Source of the DNA: Nitrospira sp. CG24A
GTDB taxonomy: Bacteria > Nitrospirota > Nitrospiria > Nitrospirales > Nitrospiraceae
Assembly (NCBI GenBank): GCA_002869925.2
Contig: NEWT02000035.1
Coordinates: 1-44,983 of the forward strand
Length of the DNA: 44,983 nt
Direction of reading: 5' to 3'
Every line of letters starts with the position of its first letter. Position 1 is the stretch's first letter. This document shows, piece after piece, positions 26,319 through 34,255 of the stretch. A program made the position numbers and the translations under genes. The notes beneath the pieces were generated by a model. The model was not told the origin of the DNA, made no database searches, and saw only the letters and a list, made by a program, of their open reading frames with translations.

Positions 26319-27941
26319 ATGACCGCATTGTTGCCGACCATACCATCGCAGTGGTTCCTCGTCCGGGCTGCGACATTACTGGTGGTTCTTCTGTCGCTCT
26401 TCACAAGCGGATGCATGACGTATCGAGTCAATAGTTTGGTGGATGCGCCGGATGCGAATCCCGGTGACCGCGCGTGCGCACGGGCGGTTCCTCCTGGTAC
26501 GGAGGCCGGAGTGCCGGGCGGCCTGTGTACGCTACGCGCTGCTGTGATGGAATCGAATGCTTCGGTGTGGAAAGACACAATCGAAGTTCCCAGTGGGCTC
26601 TATCAGCTGACCCTTCCGGTGGCAGAGGGGGGAGGGCATCTCGCAATCACGGATGGCCTCAAGATTCAGGGTGCTGGTGCCGCCACCACTATCATCGATG
26701 GCAACCATGCCAGTCTGGTGATTCGAGTTCAGAGCGAGGGCCTCGAGTTGAATAATGTCACGATCCAGGGTGGTAATAGCCAGTTTGGGGGAGGGATTCG
26801 CGTCGATGCCGGTACGTCCGAATTCAATAACCTGGTTATTCGGCAAAACGAGGCTTTTACTGGGGGAGGTGGACTTCTAGTCGATAGTAGCGCGACGCTT
26901 CGAATGCGGCGGAGTGCCATTATTGACAATATAGCCACGGGTGCGTTTGGCGGTGGCATTTGGAACAAGGGGGAACTGTGGGTGTACGATTCGACGATTG
27001 CCAACAACAATTCGAATCGGGCTGGAGGGGTCCGCAATGAAGGGCAACTGAACCTCCGCAATGTGACCGTCAGTGGCAACAGTGCCCATTCACCGGACGC
27101 GGGGACCGGAGGCATCTCTCAGAATGGGTTTGCGGTGCTGTATAACGTGACCATCACGAATAACACCGGTGTGGGGAATAATGCGGGGAGTTTCCGTGGC
27201 GGAGGCATTCAAACCTCGTCAGGACAGACGACCGTGCTGAAGAACAGTATCATTGCGGGGAATCACGGCGGGAGCGGCCCCCATGATTGTGTAGGACAGG
27301 TGAGTGGAGATAGTAAGTACAATCTGATCGGCGACACGAATGCGTGCACAATCCCCTCCTTTGTCTCGACTTTCCTGCTGAATGTCGATCCTCTCCTGGG
27401 ACCATTAGCGAGCAATGGAGGCCCCACGCAGACACATCTTCCGGCGGCGAATAGTCCAGTCCTCGAGGCGGGCTACCAGTTTCCGCCACCTGCTGCAGAC
27501 GGTTGCGAGGTGCGAGATCAGCGAGGGGTGCCGAGGCCACAGGGTGGAGGTGTGTGCGATATGGGTGCGGTCGAAGTCACGAACGCGAATACATTCGTGA
27601 CAGGTTTTATTCTCGTGAATGCGGCGTCAAATACCGACATTCGTCCGGTGCTCCACGGAGATACATTGGTGCTGTCCGAGCTTCCACCTGAGTTATCCCT
27701 CAGAGCTGTGGTAACGGGAGGAGTCGGAAGCGTGGTCTTCGGGTACGATGACACGCCGTCTATTCAAACGGAAAATATTTCTCCCTACGCGCTCGCCGGA
27801 GATAGCCCTGCTGGTGATTACATTCCATTCAACCTGAGTGCGGGCAGTCATACACTCACCGCGACACCATTTGCCTCGATAGGGGGAGGCGGGGCCGCTG
27901 GTGGGAGTCAGACGATTACGTTCACGGTTCGTAATAATTGA
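26319..27941 (+). CDS. CSLREA-type beta-helix lipoprotein
   Basis: Start set at 26319 (TTAGGAGGTC upstream), giving 540 residues. The signal ends in a lipobox-like LFTSGC (Cys near residue 32). The mature start is the CSLREA motif region: VNSLVDAPDANPGDRACA, then CTLRAAVMESNA. A right-handed parallel beta-helix follows (about 100-330) with repeated LNNVTIQGGNS, GGGIRVD, RRSAIIDN and LRNVTVSGNSA rungs. A stretch ending GCEVRDQRGVPRPQGG, then CDMGAVEV, is typical of the family's choice-of-anchor proteins. The last 90 residues look Ig-like (SLRAVVTGGVGSVVFGYDD). It is probably a surface-exposed cell-envelope protein of unknown ligand. Confidence 0.85.
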   Translation: MTALLPTIPSQWFLVRAATLLVVLLSLFTSGCMTYRVNSLVDAPDANPGDRACARAVPPGTEAGVPGGLCTLRAAVMESNASVWKDTIEVPSGLYQLTLPVAEGGGHLAITDGLKIQGAGAATTIIDGNHASLVIRVQSEGLELNNVTIQGGNSQFGGGIRVDAGTSEFNNLVIRQNEAFTGGGGLLVDSSATLRMRRSAIIDNIATGAFGGGIWNKGELWVYDSTIANNNSNRAGGVRNEGQLNLRNVTVSGNSAHSPDAGTGGISQNGFAVLYNVTITNNTGVGNNAGSFRGGGIQTSSGQTTVLKNSIIAGNHGGSGPHDCVGQVSGDSKYNLIGDTNACTIPSFVSTFLLNVDPLLGPLASNGGPTQTHLPAANSPVLEAGYQFPPPAADGCEVRDQRGVPRPQGGGVCDMGAVEVTNANTFVTGFILVNAASNTDIRPVLHGDTLVLSELPPELSLRAVVTGGVGSVVFGYDDTPSIQTENISPYALAGDSPAGDYIPFNLSAGSHTLTATPFASIGGGGAAGGSQTITFTVRNN

Positions 27942-27957
27942 AGCTCAGGGAGCGCTT

Positions 27958-28110
27958 GATCAATTCTGAACCGGGCTGCGTTGCCACATTGGTATGGTGG
28001 AAGCAGGGTGATGCTACATTTTTTATCGCCCTGCTTGCGCACGGTGGCCACATTCCATCCCGCATGATGAGACTCTGATTCTTCTCCTTATGTGCAAGAG
28101 CCTGGAGGGT
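27958..28110 (+). pseudogene. Decayed hemerythrin gene fragment
   Basis: DNA at 27958-28002 aligns with the hemerythrin gene around 25855-25900. In the matching frame it reads DQF, stop, TGLRCHIGMVE, against DQFRAGLLRHIGMEE in the intact gene. A second matching patch near 28095-28110 reads QEPGGYD, against EEGPGGLYE. The part between is shortened and frameshifted. It is an old, broken second copy. The GGAGGG that could serve as ribosome site for the next gene lies inside it. Confidence 0.5.
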
Positions 28111-28120
28111 ACGATTTATC

Positions 28121-29674
28121 GTGAACGACTCTCGTGATATCCAGAGCCAACTTCGTGGGTGTAGTCGGCGGCAGTTTCTCTCGTCGGCTATTGCGCTGGC
28201 GCTTCTCCCTCTGGCTCGACCGTCGCTTGTCGACGCGTGCAGTTCCCATCCTTCTCCTGCCGGCACATGTGTTCCGAACTCCTGGTTGGATGGAGGGCGA
28301 CTAGCCGTCGAGGGGTATACCGATCAAAGAAGCTATCTGCCGGGGGAACGAGTCACGCTCTTCATGTCGTCGCAGGCACGCACCAGAGCCACAGTGACCA
28401 TCCATCGCCTTGGTGTGCAGGAAGACTTAGTCTGGTCAGCGCCGGTGTGGGTGCAGCCGAACGTGATCCCAGCTGATGCGTCTGAACATGGGTGCAGATG
28501 GGAACGTGGAGAAGACGGGGCGGTGTCGTTTGAAGTGCCGGCCGTATGGCTGTCGGGATTTTACCGTATTACGATGAGGGCGCCGTCCAGCGGCGACCGT
28601 GAACGCGATGGTGAGGCGTTCTTTGTCGTTCGTTCGATGAACCCCGGTCGGCAGTCGAGGATTCTTCTCATGCTCTCGACCAACACGTATTGTGCCTACA
28701 ACAATTATGGTCTGACGGCCACGCCTGGGCTCGCAACTACCCATGGGAGCTTCTACGACCAGGTGCGTGTTGCGTCTTTCCTTCGACCCCTCCCGTTGGG
28801 ATTTCTCTCGTCGTATAACTGTGGCGTCGGAGAGGCGCGGAGTCGACAACAACGATATGCGGGGTGGGACAAGTGGGAATGGCCGTTTGTGAAATGGGCT
28901 GAGCGGGAAGGTCTCGCACTCGATTATGCGACGAATGAAGATCTCGATAGGCATCCCGATCTCTTATCCTCGTATCGTGTAGTTCTGAGCGTCGGCCATG
29001 ACGAGTATTGGTCTGCCGGCATGAGAACGGCACTCGATCAATACATCCGCGCTGGAGGGAACGCGGCATTTTTCAGCGGGAATGTTTGCTACCGACAGGT
29101 AGGGATGGATCTGCCGGACTCGCGGCTCACCTTAGAGGGCGATATGGACGGTCGTGCGCTGTGGAGTCATCACCAAGGCCCGAATCGACCGGAGAATCTG
29201 TTGACCGGAGTGAGTTTCTGTTACGGGGCGATCCATCCCGATCCAATTCCGTACACGATTTACCAACCTCAGCATTGGCTGTTCGAGGGGCTCTGGCCAG
29301 GCGGCGGCAAGCCCAAACAGTTCCCTCAGGTGGGTTGCATCGGCTATGAGTGCGACGGCTGCGATTTCGAATGGGTCAGTGGTGCTCCAGTGGCGAGCCA
29401 TCGGGACGGTACGCCTGAAAATTTTCAGATCCTTGGGCTCGCCTCAGGGCGGATGCGGGAGTATGAGGCGGTTGTGCATTCAAGAGCGCTCTTCGGTCGC
29501 GATGACGGGTTCACGCCTTGGGGAAGAGATCTGCGACAGGGGGCCGCGGTGTTGGGTGTATGGACCGAAGAAGGAACGGTCGTGACGGTCGGATGCACCG
29601 AGTGGGCTCGGCACCTCGACGATCCTCTGGTGGCCCAGATTACGAGAAACATCCTCGGACGATTGTCGCAGTGA
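28121..29674 (+). CDS. Tat-exported N,N-dimethylformamidase beta-subunit-like protein
   Basis: A 517-residue protein starting at GTG 28121 (GGAGGG about 11 nt upstream). The N-terminus has a twin-arginine signal, SRRQFLSSAIALALLPLA (residues 15-32). An Ig-like region (about 60-170, YTDQRSYLPGERVTLFMSSQ) precedes a glutamine-amidotransferase-like domain with LLMLSTNTYCAYNNYG, VVLSVGHDEYWSAGMR and GGNAAFFSGNVCYRQ. This matches the large subunit of N,N-dimethylformamidase and its uncharacterised exported relatives. Whether it acts on formamides is not known. No small subunit gene is adjacent. The SVGHDEYW segment is the conserved active-site-like part. Confidence 0.8.
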   Translation: MNDSRDIQSQLRGCSRRQFLSSAIALALLPLARPSLVDACSSHPSPAGTCVPNSWLDGGRLAVEGYTDQRSYLPGERVTLFMSSQARTRATVTIHRLGVQEDLVWSAPVWVQPNVIPADASEHGCRWERGEDGAVSFEVPAVWLSGFYRITMRAPSSGDRERDGEAFFVVRSMNPGRQSRILLMLSTNTYCAYNNYGLTATPGLATTHGSFYDQVRVASFLRPLPLGFLSSYNCGVGEARSRQQRYAGWDKWEWPFVKWAEREGLALDYATNEDLDRHPDLLSSYRVVLSVGHDEYWSAGMRTALDQYIRAGGNAAFFSGNVCYRQVGMDLPDSRLTLEGDMDGRALWSHHQGPNRPENLLTGVSFCYGAIHPDPIPYTIYQPQHWLFEGLWPGGGKPKQFPQVGCIGYECDGCDFEWVSGAPVASHRDGTPENFQILGLASGRMREYEAVVHSRALFGRDDGFTPWGRDLRQGAAVLGVWTEEGTVVTVGCTEWARHLDDPLVAQITRNILGRLSQ

Positions 29675-29817
29675 TCGAGGGTTGAAGAAAGGGTTGCGCC
29701 TCTGAGGTGTGCGTTGAAGTCAGTATGCGGGATCGGGGCGCGGGGATCCCTCAGTGCTTGGCCTGGAGGCGATGCGGGCGATTGAGCACCGGCGGCGCCC
29801 CAGTCATCTCGACGTCA

Positions 29818-30009
29818 TTACACGACTCTGCGAAGATGTGTTTTTCTGCGCGTTAGGATCTGCTGCTCAGCTTGTAGCCAGTATTCGAGATCACGACCAC
29901 CCTGATAGCCTCCTTCGCAGTATAGTTGATAGGCAAGAGATCGGATCTCATCGTCCAACGATTCACGCGTAGGCGATGATGCTCCCGCTGCTTTGTGCTG
30001 TTTTGCCAT
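29818..30009 (-). CDS. DUF2934 domain protein
   Basis: A 63-residue cytoplasmic protein with a GAAGGAGAG just before the ATG. It has the DUF2934 pattern: IRSLAYQLYCEGGYQGGRDL, then EYWLQAEQQIL. The family is short, helical and of unknown function, frequent in Nitrospirota and rhizobia. The gene converges with the Tat-exported protein at 28121. A GGGATC/GATCCC hairpin lies between them at 29729-29750 and may help end transcription. Confidence 0.8.
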   Translation of the reverse strand: MAKQHKAAGASSPTRESLDDEIRSLAYQLYCEGGYQGGRDLEYWLQAEQQILTRRKTHLRRVV

Positions 30010-30447
30010 GGCCTCTCCTTCTTTGTTGTGGGAATCACACTAACGAGTGTGTTGTTGAACTATAGCATCTGACTTCAGGGTCGGCGAGAAAACATGGATA
30101 ATCGACTTCTCTGATCGACTCGCCCGCGTGCGAGCAGTCAGCCCTGGTGATGATGGAGATGTTCCTGGCGTGGGATGGTTCCATCGAAATCCCTTTCAAG
30201 CGCGACAAGTTTTGGTGTGAGCTTGGCATCGACAACGTCTTCCATCGGTTCTCCGCCCAGTCTGTGCGGGGTATCAACTGCCAAAATGCTTCTGAGGCGA
30301 TACGTCTTGAGGTAGGCTATGACCCATGGCAAACATTGCCGGGATTGAGTAGAGAAGTAAAACGGTCGCGTCGTTGTTGGCTCGCCTGCCCGCACGGGGC
30401 CGTTCGCATCGTATCAGGGGCTATTACTCATAGAGAAAGGCGCGTTC
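30010..30447. other. Spacer without a recognisable gene (438 nt)
   Basis: Between the divergently transcribed DUF2934 gene and the secreted protein at 30448. Open frames cross it in several directions, but none has a ribosome site plus a protein-like product. It should contain the two divergent promoters. Confidence 0.35.
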
Positions 30448-31047
30448 ATGAAAGGGATCATTGCCACTCTTGCGCTGCTGACGATCTTGCCGTGCTTGGT
30501 CGCGGCCGACGAATGGCCGGCTGCGAAGGTGCAGCATGTGTTCAGTGGAAATGGACTGCACTTCGTCCGGATTGTGCCGGGGGAGGGTTATGGCGATACA
30601 GTTGGATTTAAAGGCTCGAAGATGGGAGCGTATGCGCGAGGGGAGTTCTATGAAAAGCAGCCTGATCGATCGTACAAGTTGACGGCAGATGTAGTGCTGC
30701 AGAATCCAGTGGCTCCTGTGGACATGCTGCTCAGCAACCGCGGATACTTGTTGACGTTCGACAATTGGCACAATGCGGGCTATGGAAAAGTGGTTGCGAT
30801 TTATAGACCGAATGGTGAACTGGTCCGCGCGTATGAGGTTGATGCGCTGTATCCCGCGAAACAACTAGAGACGATTCCAGAATCCGTGTCGTCGCGTTGG
30901 TGGCGATGCCGGCCTTTCGGTTTTGTCGATCCAGACGAGCAGACGAAGGTGTATGTCTTTGAATACTTCGGTGGCACATTCGCCTTTGACCTTTCCACGG
31001 GAACACATGAGTACCAAGCAGGGCGTTCAAAGTGCCAGACGAAGTGA
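30448..31047 (+). CDS. Secreted hypothetical protein
   Basis: A 199-residue protein with a clear Sec signal peptide (MKGIIATLALLTILPCLVAA, cleavage before DEWPAAK). An AGAAAGG lies before the ATG. The mature part is beta-rich, with repeated blade-like strands: GFKGSKMGAYARGEFYE, MLLSNRGYLLTFDNWHNAGY, KVVAIYRPNGELVRAYEVD and VYVFEYFGGTFAFDLSTG. The last two resemble half-propeller strands. Three Cys in the mature part (WRCRPF and SKCQTK, none paired for certain). I do not recognise the family; a periplasmic or surface location is likely. The stop is followed by the convergent cytochrome P450 gene. Confidence 0.7.
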   Translation: MKGIIATLALLTILPCLVAADEWPAAKVQHVFSGNGLHFVRIVPGEGYGDTVGFKGSKMGAYARGEFYEKQPDRSYKLTADVVLQNPVAPVDMLLSNRGYLLTFDNWHNAGYGKVVAIYRPNGELVRAYEVDALYPAKQLETIPESVSSRWWRCRPFGFVDPDEQTKVYVFEYFGGTFAFDLSTGTHEYQAGRSKCQTK

Positions 31048-31125
31048 GCCGGTCGATGTACAGCTCTGTAGGCGCCTCGTCCACACGGCGAGGCTCTTGT
31101 CGGTCTCACGTTCGCGTCCGACCGA

Positions 31126-32541
31126 TTAGACTGTCGTAGGATAGCGTTCGGGGGTCGCGACTGATTCAATGGTCATATGCACCGGGATATTCGGTCGTAA
31201 TGTAAACAGAGGATTCGGAAGGATGGCCTGTCCGTCTACTAATCGGAGTCGAACCTTTGAGGCCAAGGTTGCTATAATCAGCAGCCCTTCTAATTCCGCA
31301 AACGATTCGCCCAGGCAGCGGCGCCCACCTCCGCCAAACGGAATATAACTGAAGGCCGGCCGCGCCTGTTTGGCTTCCGGCGAGAAACGGTCTGGATCAA
31401 ATCGATTGGGATCAGGAAACCACCGTGCGTTCCGGTGCATGCTCCAGGGGCTGATGAACACGATAGCGCCGGGAGGGAGCAGAGCCCCGGATGGCAGCCG
31501 GTCCTCAGCATGGCCCACCCGAGAATGGAGTAGCCAGGCAGGAGGGTAGAGACGAAGTGCCTCGTCCCAGACCATTTTGGTATACACCAAGCGAGGCACA
31601 TCTGCTGCTGTCGGGAGACGGTTGCCCAGCACAGTTTCTAACTCATGAGCCAGGCGTGCGCGCACGGTTTGGGATTGGGAGAGGAGAAACCATGTCCATG
31701 TCAGCGCATTGGCCATGGTTTCATGGCCGGCTAAGAGGAACGTGACAAGTTCATCCCGAATTTCCTTGTCGTTCAATGGCTGGCCTGCCTCGTTAGTGGC
31801 CGCGAGTAAGAGTGCGAGCACGTCTTGGTCCCCGTGATGCCCCGCCCTCCGATTCTGAATCATTCCTGTGATTCTTCCATCCATAAACTCCTGGCCACGA
31901 GAAAATTCTCGATGCCGTGCCGTCGGAACCCACAAGGGCGTGATCCAGGCGAGCAGGGAGTTGTATTGCTTTGTGATGAGGTGTTGCCCGGTGGTGACGG
32001 CCTCCGCTATTTGCGCGGCGTCGGAACTCACGTCCTGCCCGAAGAGGAGGCGCCAAATGACCGACAGAGTGAGCGTCGTCATCTCACGTTCGATGTCGAC
32101 GGTGGCGCCGTTGTGCCAGCTTGCGACAAGGGCGCTTGTTTTTTCGGTAATCAGACTTGTGTAGGAGGCCACATGGTCTCCGTGGAAAAATGGGAGAAAC
32201 AGCCGTCGTTGATGGTGATGGGTCTCGCCCTCCGTATGCAACACGCCTTTTCCAAAAATACGGGCTTCAACAGGAGGGACTGGATTTTTCGTGTAATGAT
32301 GTTGGTTCGTGACCAGAACGTGTTTGACATCCGCCGGATTGTTGAGCAGGTACATTGCGAAATCCTGCTGGCGGAAGAGCAGCTCGGCCATTCTGCCCAT
32401 CGGGAGCTTCACGACGTCGCCGTAGGAATGACAGCGTAACAAAAAGCCGAGGCTATCCTGTCGAAATTCAGGAAAGAATCCAAGCCAGCGAGATACAGGT
32501 GGGCTGGAGAGCGATGCGGTAAAAATGGCTTGTTCCGTCAT
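31126..32541 (-). CDS. Cytochrome P450
   Basis: Start set at 32541 (MTEQAIF; AGAGGTG about 9 nt upstream). The 471-residue protein has every P450 hallmark: I-helix AGHETM (271-276), K-helix ExxR at E327/R330 (EALR), the RFDPDRF meander, and haem loop FGGGGRRCLGESFA with the thiolate Cys at C409. The N-terminus has no membrane anchor, so it is probably soluble. No ferredoxin or reductase gene is adjacent, so the redox partner must come from elsewhere. It resembles bacterial relatives of fatty-acid and alkane hydroxylases of the CYP102/CYP110 type, but the substrate cannot be told. It is unusual but not unknown in nitrifiers. Confidence 0.93.
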   Translation of the reverse strand: MTEQAIFTASLSSPPVSRWLGFFPEFRQDSLGFLLRCHSYGDVVKLPMGRMAELLFRQQDFAMYLLNNPADVKHVLVTNQHHYTKNPVPPVEARIFGKGVLHTEGETHHHQRRLFLPFFHGDHVASYTSLITEKTSALVASWHNGATVDIEREMTTLTLSVIWRLLFGQDVSSDAAQIAEAVTTGQHLITKQYNSLLAWITPLWVPTARHREFSRGQEFMDGRITGMIQNRRAGHHGDQDVLALLLAATNEAGQPLNDKEIRDELVTFLLAGHETMANALTWTWFLLSQSQTVRARLAHELETVLGNRLPTAADVPRLVYTKMVWDEALRLYPPAWLLHSRVGHAEDRLPSGALLPPGAIVFISPWSMHRNARWFPDPNRFDPDRFSPEAKQARPAFSYIPFGGGGRRCLGESFAELEGLLIIATLASKVRLRLVDGQAILPNPLFTLRPNIPVHMTIESVATPERYPTTV

Positions 32542-32707
32542 GCGTGAAGCACCTCTTTCAACCAACATACTGCAGTGACAGTACGGGTTGCCAACAATCT
32601 TGCGAGGGAAGGAAAAGAGAATAGACGTGCTGCTGAACGATGGCGTGGCCTCCAGTAATGGATCAGCGCTGCGACTGAATCGCCCTGCCCCGTAATAGGA
32701 AACCCGA

Positions 32708-32737
32708 TTGACAGCGGTCCACCGTATCCCATAGGCT
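32708..32737 (+). promoter_or_regulatory. sigma70-like promoter
   Basis: TTGACA (32708-32713), 18-nt spacer, TAGGCT (32732-32737), 19 nt before the ATG at 32757. Perfect -35 box, weak -10 box that keeps T-A...T. Confidence 0.4.
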
Positions 32738-32756
32738 GAAAACAGAAGGAGGGCTC

Positions 32757-33083
32757 ATGATGCCAATTCTTCTGACGCTCATTCTCCTCTTCGCAGTCGT
32801 CACACACGCAAACGCCTTGGAGGGTTCTCAGCCGACTGCCACGTCTTCGGTCAACGGTGATGTGCTGTATTGGGAGGGCGAAGAGGTGGTTGTGAAGGAG
32901 ATCTCTGGTCGGGAAGTGCGCCTGCATGTGACCGCTGAGACGAAAGTTGAAGGAGTGGCAGGGGGGCGATTGAAAACCGGTGATAAGATCGCGGCGAAGG
33001 TCGACTCCGATGGGCAGGCCCTCTCCATCACACTACAGATTCACGACAGCGGGGCCGGTGTCACCCCGCCCGGCTTGCGCTAA
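32757..33083 (+). CDS. Small exported beta protein (DUF5666-like)
   Basis: A 108-residue protein with a signal peptide (MMPILLTLILLFAVVTHANA), preceded by AAGGAGG. The mature part GDVLYWEGEEVVVKEISGRE, then VRLHVTAETKVEG and LKTGDKIAAKVDSDGQALSI, is an OB-like small beta barrel similar to DUF5666-type exported proteins. It resembles in layout the protein at 36658 (ETKVEG..GRLK.GDKI.. compared with .RPDLFKGLSVGERIAVRLD). No catalytic motif. Location is periplasmic or envelope; function unknown. Confidence 0.65.
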   Translation: MMPILLTLILLFAVVTHANALEGSQPTATSSVNGDVLYWEGEEVVVKEISGREVRLHVTAETKVEGVAGGRLKTGDKIAAKVDSDGQALSITLQIHDSGAGVTPPGLR

Positions 33084-33122
33084 CAGCGACACTCCGCATT
33101 GGTTTCGCTCTTGAGGAGCACC

Positions 33123-33380
33123 ATGGCCTACCTTCGATATTCACCAGACTGCGATTGGCATGTTTTCGAGGACGCCATGACAGACGAGGGTGAGAGCCGT
33201 TTGGCTGTCTGGCACAAAGATCATGAGGCTGAGGGTGCGTCCTATACGGTGAGCATGATTCAGACGATGTTGGAGTTGGAAGATTACTCCGGCATCCCCG
33301 GGTACCAACCGCACCATAGACGCATGCTCCGTGATGCGTTTGAAGTTTGGCTCGACGAACAGTCAAGTGCGGAGATCTAG
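33123..33380 (+). CDS. Small hypothetical protein
   Basis: Start set at 33123 (GAGGAGC upstream), giving 85 residues: MAYLRYSPDCDWHVFEDAMT, then ESRLAVWHKDHEAEGASYTV and a C-terminal helix RRMLRDAFEVWLDEQ. It is soluble, acidic and compact. No family is recognised. It follows the exported protein at 32757 by 39 nt and may be co-transcribed. Its stop TAG is the first three bases of another copy of the TAGCCCGCATTA element tip. Confidence 0.6.
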   Translation: MAYLRYSPDCDWHVFEDAMTDEGESRLAVWHKDHEAEGASYTVSMIQTMLELEDYSGIPGYQPHHRRMLRDAFEVWLDEQSSAEI

Positions 33381-33389
33381 CCCGCATTA
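33378..33389 (+). repeat. Isolated element tip, TAGCCCGCATTA
   Basis: Identical over 12 bases to the end of the element at 19679, in the same orientation and again starting at a gene's stop codon. No second end is seen in the following 170 nt, so it is a solo tip or chance. Confidence 0.4.
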
Positions 33390-33559
33390 GTGATAAACAC
33401 GTCTGCTCCTATTGCCGCCGCTGCTCGTGCGTGTGAAGCGTGACGCGCATCACAGAATGAGTGTGTCTGATCGTTGCATACGAGATACGGTCCATGCGCA
33501 ACGCCCTTTGGGGAGATGTTGCGACGAATTGTCACAAATATTGCGGGGTAACAGACGCA

Positions 33560-34213
33560 TCACTCGAATTCATCCCATCCGCTTAAGCGGCTTCCGAAGA
33601 CGAGTGTGCGGGTGCTGGTGGTGACGATGATGAGGCCTTTCTCGTTGTCCAATCGCGTGATGTCCTCGTGGATGCCGAGTGCCTTTGAGGAGAAGTCGCC
33701 GAGCAGGGAGGCAAACCCCACGAGCCGTTCGTTCGTGACGAACACCGCCCCATAATCAGTTGTGTGAGTGACCTTGACTGTTTCTCGCACCCCGAGAGGT
33801 TCATCGAGCCAGACTCCATTCGCTCCACGAAATCCGTACAGATGCTTATCCGTTCTCACCACGCTGAACGTGGGCAACAGCCGCCGCTCGAGTACCTTTT
33901 CATTGAGATCACGATCCGTTTCACTCCAAGACAGGGTGCGGCTGGAAAAACCCAGCAGTCGGCGCGAGGTGACGACAATGGCGTTGATGCCGCTCGCACT
34001 TGAGCTGATCACGGTTTCATGCGCGTCGAGAGGGATCGTCCGACGACCGCTCAACTGACTGGTGGCGACGGCTTGGCGCGGCTCGATCAGGACGGTGACC
34101 TCGTTGCCGTAGTCGGCCGCTTCTGTGACGTTTGGACAGAAGACCCAGGCAAGTGTTGCCAGCAGAAGCTGGGCGGTGAGGAACGTCCAGTGCTCTCCGC
34201 GGGTTGTAGACAT
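33560..34213 (-). CDS. Secreted four-repeat beta protein, copy B
   Basis: Paralogue of the protein at 23933. With start at 34213 (MSTTRGEHW) the product has 217 residues and a signal peptide core FLTAQLLLATLAWVFC cleaved near residue 33. The same four repeats follow: TSRRLLGFSSRTLSW, TDKHLYGFRGANGVW, TNERLVGFASLLGDF and TSTRTLVFGSRLSGW. The last repeat is the best conserved between copies. No ribosome site precedes this ATG or the upstream GTG (34237). A TACAAT -10 box at 34229-34224 ends 10 nt before the ATG, again fitting a leaderless message as in copy A. Function unknown. Confidence 0.7.
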   Translation of the reverse strand: MSTTRGEHWTFLTAQLLLATLAWVFCPNVTEAADYGNEVTVLIEPRQAVATSQLSGRRTIPLDAHETVISSSASGINAIVVTSRRLLGFSSRTLSWSETDRDLNEKVLERRLLPTFSVVRTDKHLYGFRGANGVWLDEPLGVRETVKVTHTTDYGAVFVTNERLVGFASLLGDFSSKALGIHEDITRLDNEKGLIIVTTSTRTLVFGSRLSGWDEFE

Positions 34214-34255
34214 AGTTGGGACGATTGTACCGTACACCCACGCACAGCGGTGGTT

